A stretch of DNA of 11,432 nucleotides from Desulfoprunum sp. (lineage in GTDB: Bacteria > Desulfobacterota > Desulfobulbia > Desulfobulbales > Desulfocapsaceae), in NCBI GenBank assembly GCA_030696435.1, contig JAUYSF010000350.1, positions 1-11,432 of the forward strand, given 5' to 3'. The translations under genes were made by a program, and so were the position numbers. Of this stretch, positions 1 to 6,290 are shown one piece after another. The notes beneath the pieces were generated by a model. That model was not told the origin of the DNA and ran no database searches. It worked only from the letters and a program-made list of their open reading frames with translations. The number at the start of each line of letters is the position of its first letter. Position 1 is the stretch's first letter.

Positions 1-217
1 CGTCGGCGTTACTAAAAATAACTGGGGCTCGAACACTTCAAAGCACGACTCCAGCTGGGAGGCAAACTTGGGCCTCATCTACAAGATGTACAAAAATTTC
101 AGTTATCAAGTCCACTTTGGCTACATGGACACTGGTGACCTCTTCAAGGAACGCAACACATACAAGGACGTTGAGAGCATCATTATGGTCAACAACCAAC
201 TGACCATGAGCTTCTGA
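1..217 (+). CDS. Outer-membrane beta-barrel (porin-like) protein, C-terminal fragment
   Basis: The reading frame is open from base 2 to a TGA at 215-217, giving the last 71 residues of a protein whose start lies outside the window. The fragment alternates polar and aromatic residues in beta-strand style (WEANLGLIYKMY, YQVHFGYMDTGDLF) and ends LTMSF followed by the stop. A terminal phenylalanine on an amphipathic last strand is the usual BAM recognition signal of outer-membrane barrels. The pattern of a Trp-led strand, a Tyr-rich strand ending in a TGD turn, then a final strand resembles porins of sulfate-reducing Desulfobacterota, so a trimeric porin-type channel is the best guess. The substrate cannot be told. 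A strong hairpin follows 23 bases after the stop. The barrel assignment is fairly secure; the exact family is inferred from a short fragment. Confidence 0.65.
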   Translation, partial: VGVTKNNWGSNTSKHDSSWEANLGLIYKMYKNFSYQVHFGYMDTGDLFKERNTYKDVESIIMVNNQLTMSF

Positions 218-240
218 TATCTCCTCCTTTCTTAATGCAC

Positions 241-285
241 AACAATTAAGGCCTTTGGGATATTTTCCCTGAGGCCTTAATTGTT
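241..285 (+). terminator. Strong inverted-repeat terminator after the porin gene
   Basis: A perfect 14-bp inverted repeat pairs 241-254 (AACAATTAAGGCCT) with 272-285. Inside it GGGA at 257-260 pairs with TCCC at 266-269 around a 5-nt loop. The 3' arm ends in TTGTT and is followed by CTTC, so the U-tract is weak on the plus strand. The site lies between the convergent porin and glycosylase genes and may stop transcription from both sides. Confidence 0.75.
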
Positions 286-388
286 CTTCACCCCCACATC
301 ACTTTGCAGAATACTTTGTTCCGGTTGATATAAAGCCTTCCTGGTTGTTGCGCACTCTTCCTACCGCTGCCCTGCCACCCTGCTCCTG

Positions 389-1195
389 TTAAGGAAACGT
401 TTTCATCTGCCTGCCAATGGATTGAAGATCGAACCAGACAGCCTTTTTCATCTCTGGATTCTGCAGAAGAAAGGAGGGATGATAGGTGGCTATCAAAGGG
501 ATTTGCCTGCCATCATCAGCCTTGAATGAGTGAAAACTGCCCCTGAGTTGTGACAAAGGTTGCGGAAGCCCTAAAAGTGCCCGAGTCGCCAGCATTCCCA
601 TAGTGCAAATACATTCAGGCGCCAACAGAGCAATCTGGCGATGAAGAAAGGAGAGGCATATCTTGACATTCTCAGCAAGAGGTTGGGTTGTTTCTGGGAT
701 CACACACTTGATTGCATTTGTTATAAATGTTTGCTCCGCCTGTACATTGATCGCCGCCAGCATGCGGAAAAGCATTCGGTCTTCTTCAATACCGAACTGT
801 ACCTCTTCTGAAAGGACCGCAGGCTCACCACCGGTCAACCAGTCTCCGACAATCAGCAGACGCACTCTGTCACCTCCAAGACCGGCTCTTGTTGCCATAC
901 GACTTTCGGCAAGACTGCAGGCCCGACACTGGGCCACCTCTTCGGCAATATCTGCCAAACTCACAGCAGGCTGTTGAAAATTCAGGGGGACGCCCACAAC
1001 CTCATGATCTGCCAGCGTTTTCGCGACCTGCCCTGTGCGGGCCTGGGGGGAGGGTGGACCATCCCGTAACTCTGCAAGGGAATGTAAAAACCGAGAAATT
1101 TCCTTATCTTTCGGATAGTGACTGATACCTGAATTGCGGTGATATTCTAACAGGGATTGTAGGCCATATAATAATTCGTATTGTCGCACATCCAC
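389..1195 (-). CDS. Uracil-DNA glycosylase superfamily protein (family 4-like, divergent)
   Basis: The 268-residue protein has a non-conserved N-terminal tail of about 80 residues, then a UDG-superfamily domain. Four cysteines fit the 4Fe-4S cluster of family 4 enzymes: C90 and C93 (CRAC) plus C164 and C180, the latter pair 16 apart. The TNAIKC segment (158-163 plus C164), the LRG motif near 218 and ATYHPSFLL with H239 also match. Family 4 enzymes remove uracil from DNA to start base-excision repair in the cytoplasm. The odd point is motif A: the usual GEAPG-type catalytic loop is replaced by GDWLTGGE (117-124), and the following glycine-rich PFVGRAG stretch by QFGIEED. Activity is therefore uncertain. 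The start is a GTG at 1195; a second in-frame GTG lies at 1189. A 6-bp hairpin (1201-1218) sits just upstream of the start. The gene stands alone and converges on the porin gene. Confidence 0.8.
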   Translation of the reverse strand: MDVRQYELLYGLQSLLEYHRNSGISHYPKDKEISRFLHSLAELRDGPPSPQARTGQVAKTLADHEVVGVPLNFQQPAVSLADIAEEVAQCRACSLAESRMATRAGLGGDRVRLLIVGDWLTGGEPAVLSEEVQFGIEEDRMLFRMLAAINVQAEQTFITNAIKCVIPETTQPLAENVKICLSFLHRQIALLAPECICTMGMLATRALLGLPQPLSQLRGSFHSFKADDGRQIPLIATYHPSFLLQNPEMKKAVWFDLQSIGRQMKTFP

Positions 1196-1505
1196 CTCTT
1201 ACTCTCAAGCCAGAGAGTTGTTAGCCAAAGCTCCTCTTGTCAACTAAGGAGTGCTACCAGCGTAGCACACATCAGCGTTCTCAACCAGATCTGAAAACAA
1301 TCAAGATGTTCCTCTAACATTTCCAACCATCAATCTCATTCTTTGTCATGTTGCCTTTGAAAAAGGGAAGGTCATTCTTTTGTCAATATGGTAAAGTGCC
1401 GCATATCCATGCTGAGATTTGGCTCTTAGCAGCAGACACCCCGACTCCTCTGGACCGGATCAAAAAATCTACAATTTCTGAAGCGTATTCAAGGATGGAT
1501 TACTG
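1196..1505. other. Intergenic region between divergent glycosylase and HTH genes
   Basis: This 310-base stretch holds no convincing gene. Two hairpins are visible: ACTCTC (1201-1206) with GAGAGT (1213-1218), 5 nt upstream of the glycosylase start, and a perfect 7-bp stem GTGCTAC (1251-1257) with GTAGCAC (1262-1268) around a CAGC loop. A consensus -35 hexamer TTGACA reads on the minus strand at 1238-1243, but no good -10 lies at 16-18 bp. On the plus strand TTGTCA at 1380-1385 is a weak -35 candidate for the HTH gene. Both promoters are guesses. Confidence 0.45.
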
Positions 1506-1877
1506 TTGCACAAGGAAGAATTCAGTTTATCCAGGAAAAAACTCGGAAAGACACAGAAACAGTTGGCGGAACTGCTGGGTATGTCTCTCAAAACCATACA
1601 CAGTTACGAGCAGGGATGGCGCACCATCCCCCCGCATATCGAGCGGCAGCTCTTTTTCCTCCTCATCAACCAGCGCGGTCGGAATACTAATATGACACCT
1701 TGCTGGGAGAAAAAGCAGTGTTCTGAAAGAGAGCATTGCCCTGCCTGGGAATTCCAAAGCGGCCACCTCTGTTGGTTTCTCAATGGTACTCTCTGCGAAT
1801 GTACCCAGGATGCCTCCGATAAAGATAAACTTAATATCTGCAAATCCTGTAAAATTTTTACCGCATTACTCGAATAG
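1506..1877 (+). CDS. Helix-turn-helix protein with C-terminal two-CW cysteine domain
   Basis: The 123-residue protein joins an XRE-like helix-turn-helix (about 1-55; core KTQKQLAELLGMSLKTIHSY, then EQGWRTIPPHIERQ) to a cysteine-rich two-CW domain (about 66-116). That domain shows C66-W67, C72, C78 (CPAW), C89-W90 (GHLCWFLNGT), C97, C99 and C112-x2-C115 (CKSC), a likely metal-binding arrangement. Similar short HTH/two-CW proteins are known from Deltaproteobacteria but lack an assigned function; a metal- or redox-sensing regulator is an inference only. The start chosen is TTG at 1506 because the family usually begins directly before K-E-E-F, and AAGGA at 1491-1495 lies 10 nt upstream. The frame is closed by a TGA at 1479-1481 and has no ATG before the HTH. 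A long inverted repeat follows 11 nt after the stop. No target operon is evident. Confidence 0.75.
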   Translation: MHKEEFSLSRKKLGKTQKQLAELLGMSLKTIHSYEQGWRTIPPHIERQLFFLLINQRGRNTNMTPCWEKKQCSEREHCPAWEFQSGHLCWFLNGTLCECTQDASDKDKLNICKSCKIFTALLE

Positions 1878-1888
1878 CTCTTCCCGAA

Positions 1889-1956
1889 AATTCGTAGGAA
1901 TACAATCGCCTCACAGGCCAATCCAGACGCGGCCTACAGGTATTCAGTTACGAATT
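1889..1956. repeat. 68-nt imperfect inverted repeat (structured intergenic element)
   Basis: The outer arms AATTCGTA (1889-1896) and TACGAATT (1949-1956) pair perfectly. GAATAC (1898-1903) pairs with GTATTC (1940-1945) after a small asymmetric bulge, and AGGCC (1915-1919) pairs with GGCCT (1931-1935) inside. GTAGG (1894-1898) and CCTAC (1933-1937) offer an alternative fold. The element begins 11 nt after the HTH gene and is followed by the pyrimidine-rich ATCCTTCTCT. It could be a terminator, a structured leader of the next gene, or a short repeat element. Confidence 0.55.
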
Positions 1957-1980
1957 ATCCTTCTCTAATGACAGCAGACA

Positions 1981-2008
1981 TCGCCATTTTACCAGAAATT
2001 CTTATACT
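1981..2008 (+). promoter_or_regulatory. Candidate sigma70-type promoter for the FmdB gene
   Basis: TCGCCA at 1981-1986 (4 of 6 matches to the -35 consensus) is followed after 16 bp by TATACT at 2003-2008 (5 of 6 matches to the -10). A small hairpin AACCC (2034-2038)/GGGTT (2045-2049) lies in the presumed leader. The call rests only on the motif match. Confidence 0.35.
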
Positions 2009-2074
2009 CTCCAGAGAGGACCATCCATCTTTCAACCCAGAAACGGGTTCGTACAGAAATACAAGGAGTACGCT

Positions 2075-2290
2075 ATGCCCATCTATGAATTCCAATGCAA
2101 TGACTGCAATGCTGTCTTTGAAACCCTATCAACCTCTGCCTCTGCAGTCATGACAACCGTCTGCCCGGAATGTCGAAGTGCAAATGTAAAAAAGATTATG
2201 TCAGGCGGCAGTTTCAAACTCAAGCAAAACCCCTCGCCACCCGCCTGCGGTCTCTCATCGGGTTGCGCTTCGAGACGGGGATTCTCCTGA
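2075..2290 (+). CDS. FmdB-family zinc ribbon protein
   Basis: This 71-residue protein begins MPIYEFQC, the hallmark of the FmdB/CxxC regulatory family. The zinc ribbon is formed by C8-x2-C11 and C30-x2-C33 (CPEC), followed by the typical SANVKKIMSGG. The tail is Ser/Gly-rich with two extra cysteines, C58 and C64, as in many FmdB-like proteins. The family was named from a putative regulator of amide/formamide metabolism, but most members, this one included, have no proven function. AAGGAG at 2063-2068, 6 nt before the ATG, fixes the start. The gene appears monocistronic and converges on ftsB with a 36-nt gap. Nothing ties it to the formate dehydrogenase locus except presence in the same window. 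Confidence 0.85.
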   Translation: MPIYEFQCNDCNAVFETLSTSASAVMTTVCPECRSANVKKIMSGGSFKLKQNPSPPACGLSSGCASRRGFS

Positions 2291-2299
2291 GGTTGACTT

Positions 2300-2317
2300 G
2301 AGACCCAGGTGGGCCTC
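2300..2317 (+). terminator. Weak hairpin between convergent FmdB and ftsB genes
   Basis: GAG and CCC (2300-2302 and 2304-2306) pair with GGG and CTC (2311-2313 and 2315-2317) around an AGGT loop with one A/C mismatch. A T-run follows on the plus strand only about 16 nt further on, inside the 3' end of ftsB. It is a marginal terminator candidate, supported mainly by its position between two convergent genes. Confidence 0.3.
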
Positions 2318-2326
2318 GAAAGCAAA

Positions 2327-2650
2327 TCATTCTTTTTTCTGCTGGGAAAAATCGTAGATATACTCATTTTTTTTCAGCAGCCCGTGTTCACGCCTAGCGA
2401 CCTCTTCAAGATAGGCAGGATCTTGACGCAGACGAGCAAGCTCCTTTTCCAGGGCCTCATTGTCACGTGCAAGAGCTGATGTTTTTTGCTCAAGGGCCAC
2501 GCGGCGTGAATGCTGCTGCAAAAGAGCCCATATGCCCGAGTGAGGCGCAAAGATAAGCCAGGCGAAGGCCACTATGATGAGCAACCCCGTTATCCGGACC
2601 AGCCTGCTCTGCTGCAAGGGAGATAAATGTTTTATTGGTTTTTTCTTCAT
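2327..2650 (-). CDS. ftsB: FtsB/DivIC-type septum formation protein
   Basis: The 107-residue protein has the classic layout of FtsB/DivIC: a short basic cytoplasmic N-terminus (MKKKPIK), one membrane helix at about 18-36, and a periplasmic coiled coil at about 45-78. It ends with the conserved EEVARREHGLLKKNEYIY segment (82-99). FtsB joins FtsL and FtsQ in the divisome and activates septal peptidoglycan synthesis by FtsWI. Length and architecture agree with the family. The start is the ATG at 2650; upstream the frame closes at a TAA within 21 nt, and no strong Shine-Dalgarno sequence is visible. The gene is divergent from the DUF523 gene, with start codons 20 bp apart, so its promoter must lie largely within that gene. 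Division genes such as ftsL or ftsQ are not adjacent. Confidence 0.88.
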   Translation of the reverse strand: MKKKPIKHLSPLQQSRLVRITGLLIIVAFAWLIFAPHSGIWALLQQHSRRVALEQKTSALARDNEALEKELARLRQDPAYLEEVARREHGLLKKNEYIYDFSQQKKE

Positions 2651-2670
2651 GATTTCACGCCAAGGCCTTT

Positions 2671-3093
2671 ATGACACGACACACATCTCCCGCTATTTTT
2701 CTCATCAGTGCCTGCCTTGCAGGGCTCTGCACCCGTTATGACGGCAAGATCAAGGAAAATCGAAAATGCCTCGAACGTCTAGAAAATTGCCTGTGGATCC
2801 CTGTCTGCCCGGAACAGCTGGGAGGGCTCCCAACTCCCCGCGAGCCGGCGAATCTCGTGGGTGGGGATGGGGCTGCCGTCCTCGCGGGCAAAGCCCAGGT
2901 CATTACTGCAACCGGGATTGACGTCTCCGCACAATTCATCAAAGGAGCCAATCAGGTTCTTGATCTAGGGCTAAAACTTGGTATTTCAGCAATATATCTA
3001 AAAAGCGGCAGCCCTTCCTGCGGAATTCATCATCCCCTCGGCGTTACTGCGGCCCTCTTGTTGGCCCACGGTTATTCCCTCGAAGAATTTTAG
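2671..3093 (+). CDS. DUF523 family protein
   Basis: The 140-residue protein carries the motifs of the DUF523 family in order: SACLAG (13-18) followed by C20 and RYDG (22-25), CPEQLGGLPTPR (46-57), a GIDVSAQFIKGA segment (82-93), and SGSPSCG (112-118). The invariant cysteines C15, C20, C46 and C117 suggest metal or cluster binding, or a redox role. The biochemical function of this widespread family is unknown to me. The length is normal for a stand-alone DUF523 protein. The start is ATG 2671, with AAGG at 2662-2665 as a weak ribosome site; a stop at 2650-2652 closes the frame upstream. The N-terminus carries about seven residues more than usual before the first motif. The gene converges on tatC with a 21-nt gap. 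Confidence 0.85.
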   Translation: MTRHTSPAIFLISACLAGLCTRYDGKIKENRKCLERLENCLWIPVCPEQLGGLPTPREPANLVGGDGAAVLAGKAQVITATGIDVSAQFIKGANQVLDLGLKLGISAIYLKSGSPSCGIHHPLGVTAALLLAHGYSLEEF

Positions 3094-3114
3094 AATTGAC
3101 CTCGCCTCCTTCCC

Positions 3115-3810
3115 TTATTTTATTCTCATCACCATCAAAATAACAATCCCTGCCTCATAAAGAAGATACAAAGGGCCTCCCATGAGTAGCATGTTAACAA
3201 CATCCGGAGTGGGGGTTAACATGGCTGCCAGGATAGCAATAATGAGCAACGCAATTCTCCGATTTCTGGCAAAAAAACTCCTTGAGCACAGCCCCACTTT
3301 TGCCAGAAACACCATAAAAATCGGCAGTTCAAAAACAGCCCCGAAGGCCAGAATAAAGATGGTGGTGAAGTTGACAAACCTGCTCACCGAGATAACCGCA
3401 CGCAACTCCTCTGAACCAAATCCCAGGAGAAATTTGATCCCAAACGGCAGGGTTATAAAATAACAGAAGAGTGTACCTGCGTAAAACAGAAGACAGGTGA
3501 AGAAGATAAAGAAAAAAACCTCCGTGCCTTTGACACCAAATGGTTTTGCTATGGCCCGCCAGAAAACCGTCATTACCCAGGGTATAAGCCCATAGACCGC
3601 CCCGAAGAAGGCAAGTTTAACATGGGCAAGAAACGGTTCTGCCACCGCAAAAAAATATAGCTTATCGGCCAGATGCATCTGGACATAGTGCAGGAGATGC
3701 GGCGTCAGAAAAAAAATCACAAGCGTCGTGAGACCTACTGCAAGCGCCAGCGCCCGTATAGTACGTCTGAACTCTGACAAAATGACAAAAAGGGGTGTTT
3801 GTGCTGTCAT
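3115..3810 (-). CDS. tatC: Twin-arginine translocase subunit TatC (divergent)
   Basis: The 231-residue protein has six predicted membrane helices (about 18-36, 65-85, 98-120, 147-170, 186-200, 205-228), as in TatC, the receptor for RR-signal peptides in the inner membrane. Recognisable family segments are FAVAEPFLAHVKLAFFGA (54-71), E97 in the first cytoplasmic loop where the RR-binding glutamate lies, VFELPI (159-164), and LTPTPDVVNMLLMGGPLYLLYE (198-219) with D203. The normally strong N-terminal HL-EELR-R motif is degraded to ILSEFRRTI (10-18), so this is a divergent copy. ATG 3810 is the only start after the upstream stop, and no good Shine-Dalgarno is visible. There is no tatA or tatB next to it. 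FdhA, encoded 3 kb away, has a Tat signal and is a possible client, but the two loci are not one operon. Confidence 0.85.
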   Translation of the reverse strand: MTAQTPLFVILSEFRRTIRALALAVGLTTLVIFFLTPHLLHYVQMHLADKLYFFAVAEPFLAHVKLAFFGAVYGLIPWVMTVFWRAIAKPFGVKGTEVFFFIFFTCLLFYAGTLFCYFITLPFGIKFLLGFGSEELRAVISVSRFVNFTTIFILAFGAVFELPIFMVFLAKVGLCSRSFFARNRRIALLIIAILAAMLTPTPDVVNMLLMGGPLYLLYEAGIVILMVMRIK

Positions 3811-3892
3811 GCCTGGAATGGGGTCCGCAAAATCTGACGATGATATTCAATGACGAGAAAGAAAGCCTGCCAAAGGGCTCCCAGCGGCCTTT

Positions 3893-3921
3893 AAAATAGC
3901 AGAAGCAGGACAAAAAAGCAA
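3893..3921 (-). promoter_or_regulatory. Candidate promoter for tatC in the tatC-serS intergenic region
   Basis: On the minus strand TTGCTT (3921-3916) is followed after exactly 17 bp by TATTTT (3898-3893). The spacing is ideal but each hexamer is only a partial consensus match. It lies about 83 bp upstream of the tatC start. No convincing promoter for serS was found in the same 208-bp divergent region. Confidence 0.3.
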
Positions 3922-4018
3922 TTTGATAGAGGTTGCTTTCACCCCTTAGCCATGATAAACAGGAGAATATTGAAAAGGCTGGATTTCCCCTGAATTATTA
4001 CTTCAAAAAGACAACGCC

Positions 4019-5296
4019 ATGCTTGAGCTACGATTCATACGTGAAAACATAGAACTGGTGAAGGAAAAAACTGCCCGCCGTGGACAGGATACTGCCAAAC
4101 TGGACGACTTTATCGAGACCGACCAGCGACGTCTGTCGATTCTGACCGAGGTGGAAGGCCTTAAGAACAGGCGAAATAAAGTGTCGAAAGAGGTGTCTCT
4201 CCTCAAACAGGGTTCGGGACAGGATGCGGCGAGGGCTGAGTCGCTCATTGTCGAGATGCGCGATACCAACCAGCGAATCAAGGAGTTGGATGCCGAACTC
4301 AACTTGATTGAGCAGGGGCTTCAGACCCTTGTGATGTCAATCCCCAATCTCTGTGATGACAGTGTCCCCGTCGGTCAGAATGATAGCGATAACGTGGAAG
4401 TTTGGGTATGGGGTGAAAGACCTGTCTTCTCTTTCACCCCCAAACCTCATTGGGAAATCGGCGAACAGCTGGGTATCCTTGATTTTGACCGGGCCACCAA
4501 ACTTGCCGGCACCCGCTTCGCCCTGCTCAAAGGATTTGCCTCCCGCCTGGAGCGAGCCCTCATCAACTTTATGCTCGACCTGCACACCCAGAGACATGGC
4601 TACACCGAGGTTCTGCCACCGTTCTTGGCCAATACTGCCTCATTGACTGCGACCGGTCAGTTACCAAAATTTGCCGATGACCTTTTCAAGATCAGTGACT
4701 GGGATCTCTACCTGATCCCCACAGCCGAGGTGCCGGTCACCAATATACACCGGGAAGAAACCCTCGATGAACGCGACCTGCCCCTCTGTTATGTTGCCTA
4801 TACTCCTTGTTTCCGATCTGAGGCCGGCTCTTACGGCAGAGACACCCGGGGCCTCATCCGGCAGCACCAATTCGACAAGGTTGAACTGGTAAAATTCAGC
4901 ACACCGGAAACCTCGATGGAGGAACTGGAAAAACTGCTGACAGACGCTGAAGAAGTCCTGCAGCTTCTGGGACTGCCTTACCGGGTGGTCACCCTCTGCT
5001 CCGGAGATCTGGGTTTTTCCTCAACAAAGACCTACGATATCGAGGTCTGGCTGCCCGGCCAGGATACCTACCGGGAAATCTCCTCATGTTCTAATTTTCT
5101 CGATTTTCAGGCCAGACGCGGCTCCATCCGCTATCGACCCGAGGGGCAGAAGAAAAGCAGGCTGGTACATACCCTGAATGGCTCGGGTCTGGCGGTCGGT
5201 CGAACTTTGCTTGCCATTCTTGAAAACTATCAGCAGGAAGACGGTTCAGTCGCCCTACCGGAGATACTGAAACCCTATTTTGAGAATCGGTTTTAA
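4019..5296 (+). CDS. serS: Seryl-tRNA synthetase
   Basis: The 425-residue class II aminoacyl-tRNA synthetase charges tRNA-Ser, and usually tRNA-Sec, with serine in the cytoplasm. An N-terminal antiparallel coiled-coil arm (about 1-110, starting [10 protein letters not shown]) binds the tRNA. The catalytic core shows TAEVPVTN (235-242), motif 2 with [20 protein letters not shown] (264-283) and QFDKVEL (284-290), and motif 3 with [20 protein letters not shown] (386-405). The length is typical of bacterial SerRS. The start ATG 4019 fits the conserved N-terminus; the only ribosome-site hint is an A-rich AAAAAG. The gene is divergent from tatC and convergent with mobB. No T-box or other leader structure was recognised. 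It is unrelated to the adjacent molybdoenzyme genes. Confidence 0.97.
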   Translation: MLELRFIRENIELVKEKTARRGQDTAKLDDFIETDQRRLSILTEVEGLKNRRNKVSKEVSLLKQGSGQDAARAESLIVEMRDTNQRIKELDAELNLIEQGLQTLVMSIPNLCDDSVPVGQNDSDNVEVWVWGERPVFSFTPKPHWEIGEQLGILDFDRATKLAGTRFALLKGFASRLERALINFMLDLHTQRHGYTEVLPPFLANTASLTATGQLPKFADDLFKISDWDLYLIPTAEVPVTNIHREETLDERDLPLCYVAYTPCFRSEAGSYGRDTRGLIRQHQFDKVELVKFSTPETSMEELEKLLTDAEEVLQLLGLPYRVVTLCSGDLGFSSTKTYDIEVWLPGQDTYREISSCSNFLDFQARRGSIRYRPEGQKKSRLVHTLNGSGLAVGRTLLAILENYQQEDGSVALPEILKPYFENRF

Positions 5297-5308
5297 ACAT
5301 TCAGGCTT

Positions 5309-5339
5309 AAAAAAGTTATAAAATGAGCCGCAACGCTCA
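5309..5339 (-). terminator. Intrinsic terminator overlapping the mobB stop codon
   Basis: On the minus strand TGAGC (5339-5335) pairs with GCTCA (5328-5324) around a 6-nt loop and is followed directly by TTTT, then after a short gap by six Ts (5314-5309). The first three stem bases are the mobB stop codon. The stem is short but the T-tract is good. It also separates the convergent serS gene. Confidence 0.55.
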
Positions 5340-5996
5340 GTCTTTCGGCACTCGTATGCGGAGTTCAATCTCCTCGATCTGATCGGCACATTTCAGCGAA
5401 CTGACAAAACCCTGGACCCCGCCGGCCAGGATCTCCTGCACAAAATTCTTCAAAGGTATCTTCTTGCCGTTGACCATGAGAGTGGCCCTCTCATGGCCGG
5501 CCATCTTGTCAAGCAGGAACCTCTTTTCAATAAACAGGGCAATTTCCCGGCTCTCGTGCAGGCGAAATATATAATCGCCGACCACATCTTCAAGATCCGT
5601 TGCCACAGCAATGATCCCGTGTACCTGATTTCGCAACATCTGGTCCTGATTGCGCAGGACCTCGATCTTGGCCACCTGGCGTGCGGTCTTGAAACCCTCA
5701 CCTATGACAATATCGACATCCGGGAAATAACGGTGGGCAAGGGTGATCAGTGAGAGGTCACGGTTCTTGGTCTGCAGCACCATCTGGTCCGGGCCCAGGA
5801 ACATCACACTCTCAGCACCCGCCATCTTGTGTTTTGCCGTATCAGTGCCGGGGGTATCGAAAACCACCCCCGATTCGTTGCTCGATTTAACGACAGCCAC
5901 CCGGTACCCCAGGTCTTTCAGTTCACTGACTACCTGACTGGCCAGGGTGGTCTTGCCGCTGTCATGCCAGCCGATGAATGTTACTATTGAAGGCAT
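5337..5996 (-). CDS. mobB: Molybdopterin-guanine dinucleotide biosynthesis protein MobB with C-terminal extension
   Basis: Residues 1-165 form a MobB GTPase: P-loop WHDSGKTTL (10-18), DTPGTDTAKHKMAGAES (47-63), and VIGEGFKTARQVAKIEVLR (97-115), all standard family motifs. MobB supports MobA in attaching GMP to molybdopterin to make the (bis-)MGD cofactor used by formate dehydrogenases. The protein has 219 residues against about 160-175 for a simple MobB. The extra C-terminus (about 165-219) holds NGKKIPLKNFVQEILAGGVQ, which looks like an extension seen on MobB of other anaerobes, though I cannot confirm this here. AAGGAG at 6001-6006, 4 nt before the ATG, supports the start. The gene lies on the same strand downstream of fdhAB but is separated by 294 nt with a terminator-like hairpin, so it may have its own promoter. 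Confidence 0.92.
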   Translation of the reverse strand: MPSIVTFIGWHDSGKTTLASQVVSELKDLGYRVAVVKSSNESGVVFDTPGTDTAKHKMAGAESVMFLGPDQMVLQTKNRDLSLITLAHRYFPDVDIVIGEGFKTARQVAKIEVLRNQDQMLRNQVHGIIAVATDLEDVVGDYIFRLHESREIALFIEKRFLLDKMAGHERATLMVNGKKIPLKNFVQEILAGGVQGFVSSLKCADQIEEIELRIRVPKD

Positions 5997-6040
5997 AGTT
6001 CTCCTTAGCCGTCATTCAAAAATACCCGCAACAATGAAAT

Positions 6041-6103
6041 ACCGTTATCGGCAACGGAGACGTAACGAAATGGTAGAAATTGTATTGGATTTTCCGTAAC
6101 GGT
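6041..6103. promoter_or_regulatory. Repeat-rich leader/promoter region of mobB
   Basis: The 294-base gap between fdhB and mobB has no gene. It contains CGTAACG twice (6061-6067 and 6095-6101), an inverted repeat ACCGTTA (6041-6047)/TAACGGT (6097-6103), and a local hairpin CCGTT (6042-6046)/AACGG (6053-6057). On the minus strand TACAAT (6084-6079) is a good -10 match but lacks a proper -35. The repeats may be operator sites or part of a structured leader for mobB. No ModE-type site or Moco riboswitch could be recognised by eye. Confidence 0.35.
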
Positions 6104-6119
6104 TCTTAAACGTGGAAAA

Positions 6120-6144
6120 GCGGATCTCCCGGTCAGGAATCCGC
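6120..6144 (-). terminator. Terminator-like hairpin downstream of fdhB
   Basis: GCGGAT (6120-6125) pairs perfectly with ATCCGC (6139-6144). On the minus strand the stem is preceded by an A-rich stretch and followed by TTTT (6119-6115 region); on the plus strand it is followed by CTCTTTTTC. It lies about 147 nt past the fdhB stop and could end the fdh transcript before mobB. Confidence 0.5.
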
Positions 6145-6290
6145 CTCTTTTTCTGTGTGTTCAAGACTGTCCCTGGCAGGACAACTACCACAATCGACCA
6201 CTCTTGAAAATCAATATTTATCCCTACTGAGCAGGATATCAGCCTCTTCCAGGGCTTGCAGCCGGTTTTCCTACCCCGACCTCTCGATCT

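Noticed and set aside
1348..1695. A 115-codon plus-strand frame overlapping the HTH gene
   Set aside because: It is a shifted reading of the HTH coding region with no conserved features; the frame from 1506 gives the recognisable HTH and two-CW domains.
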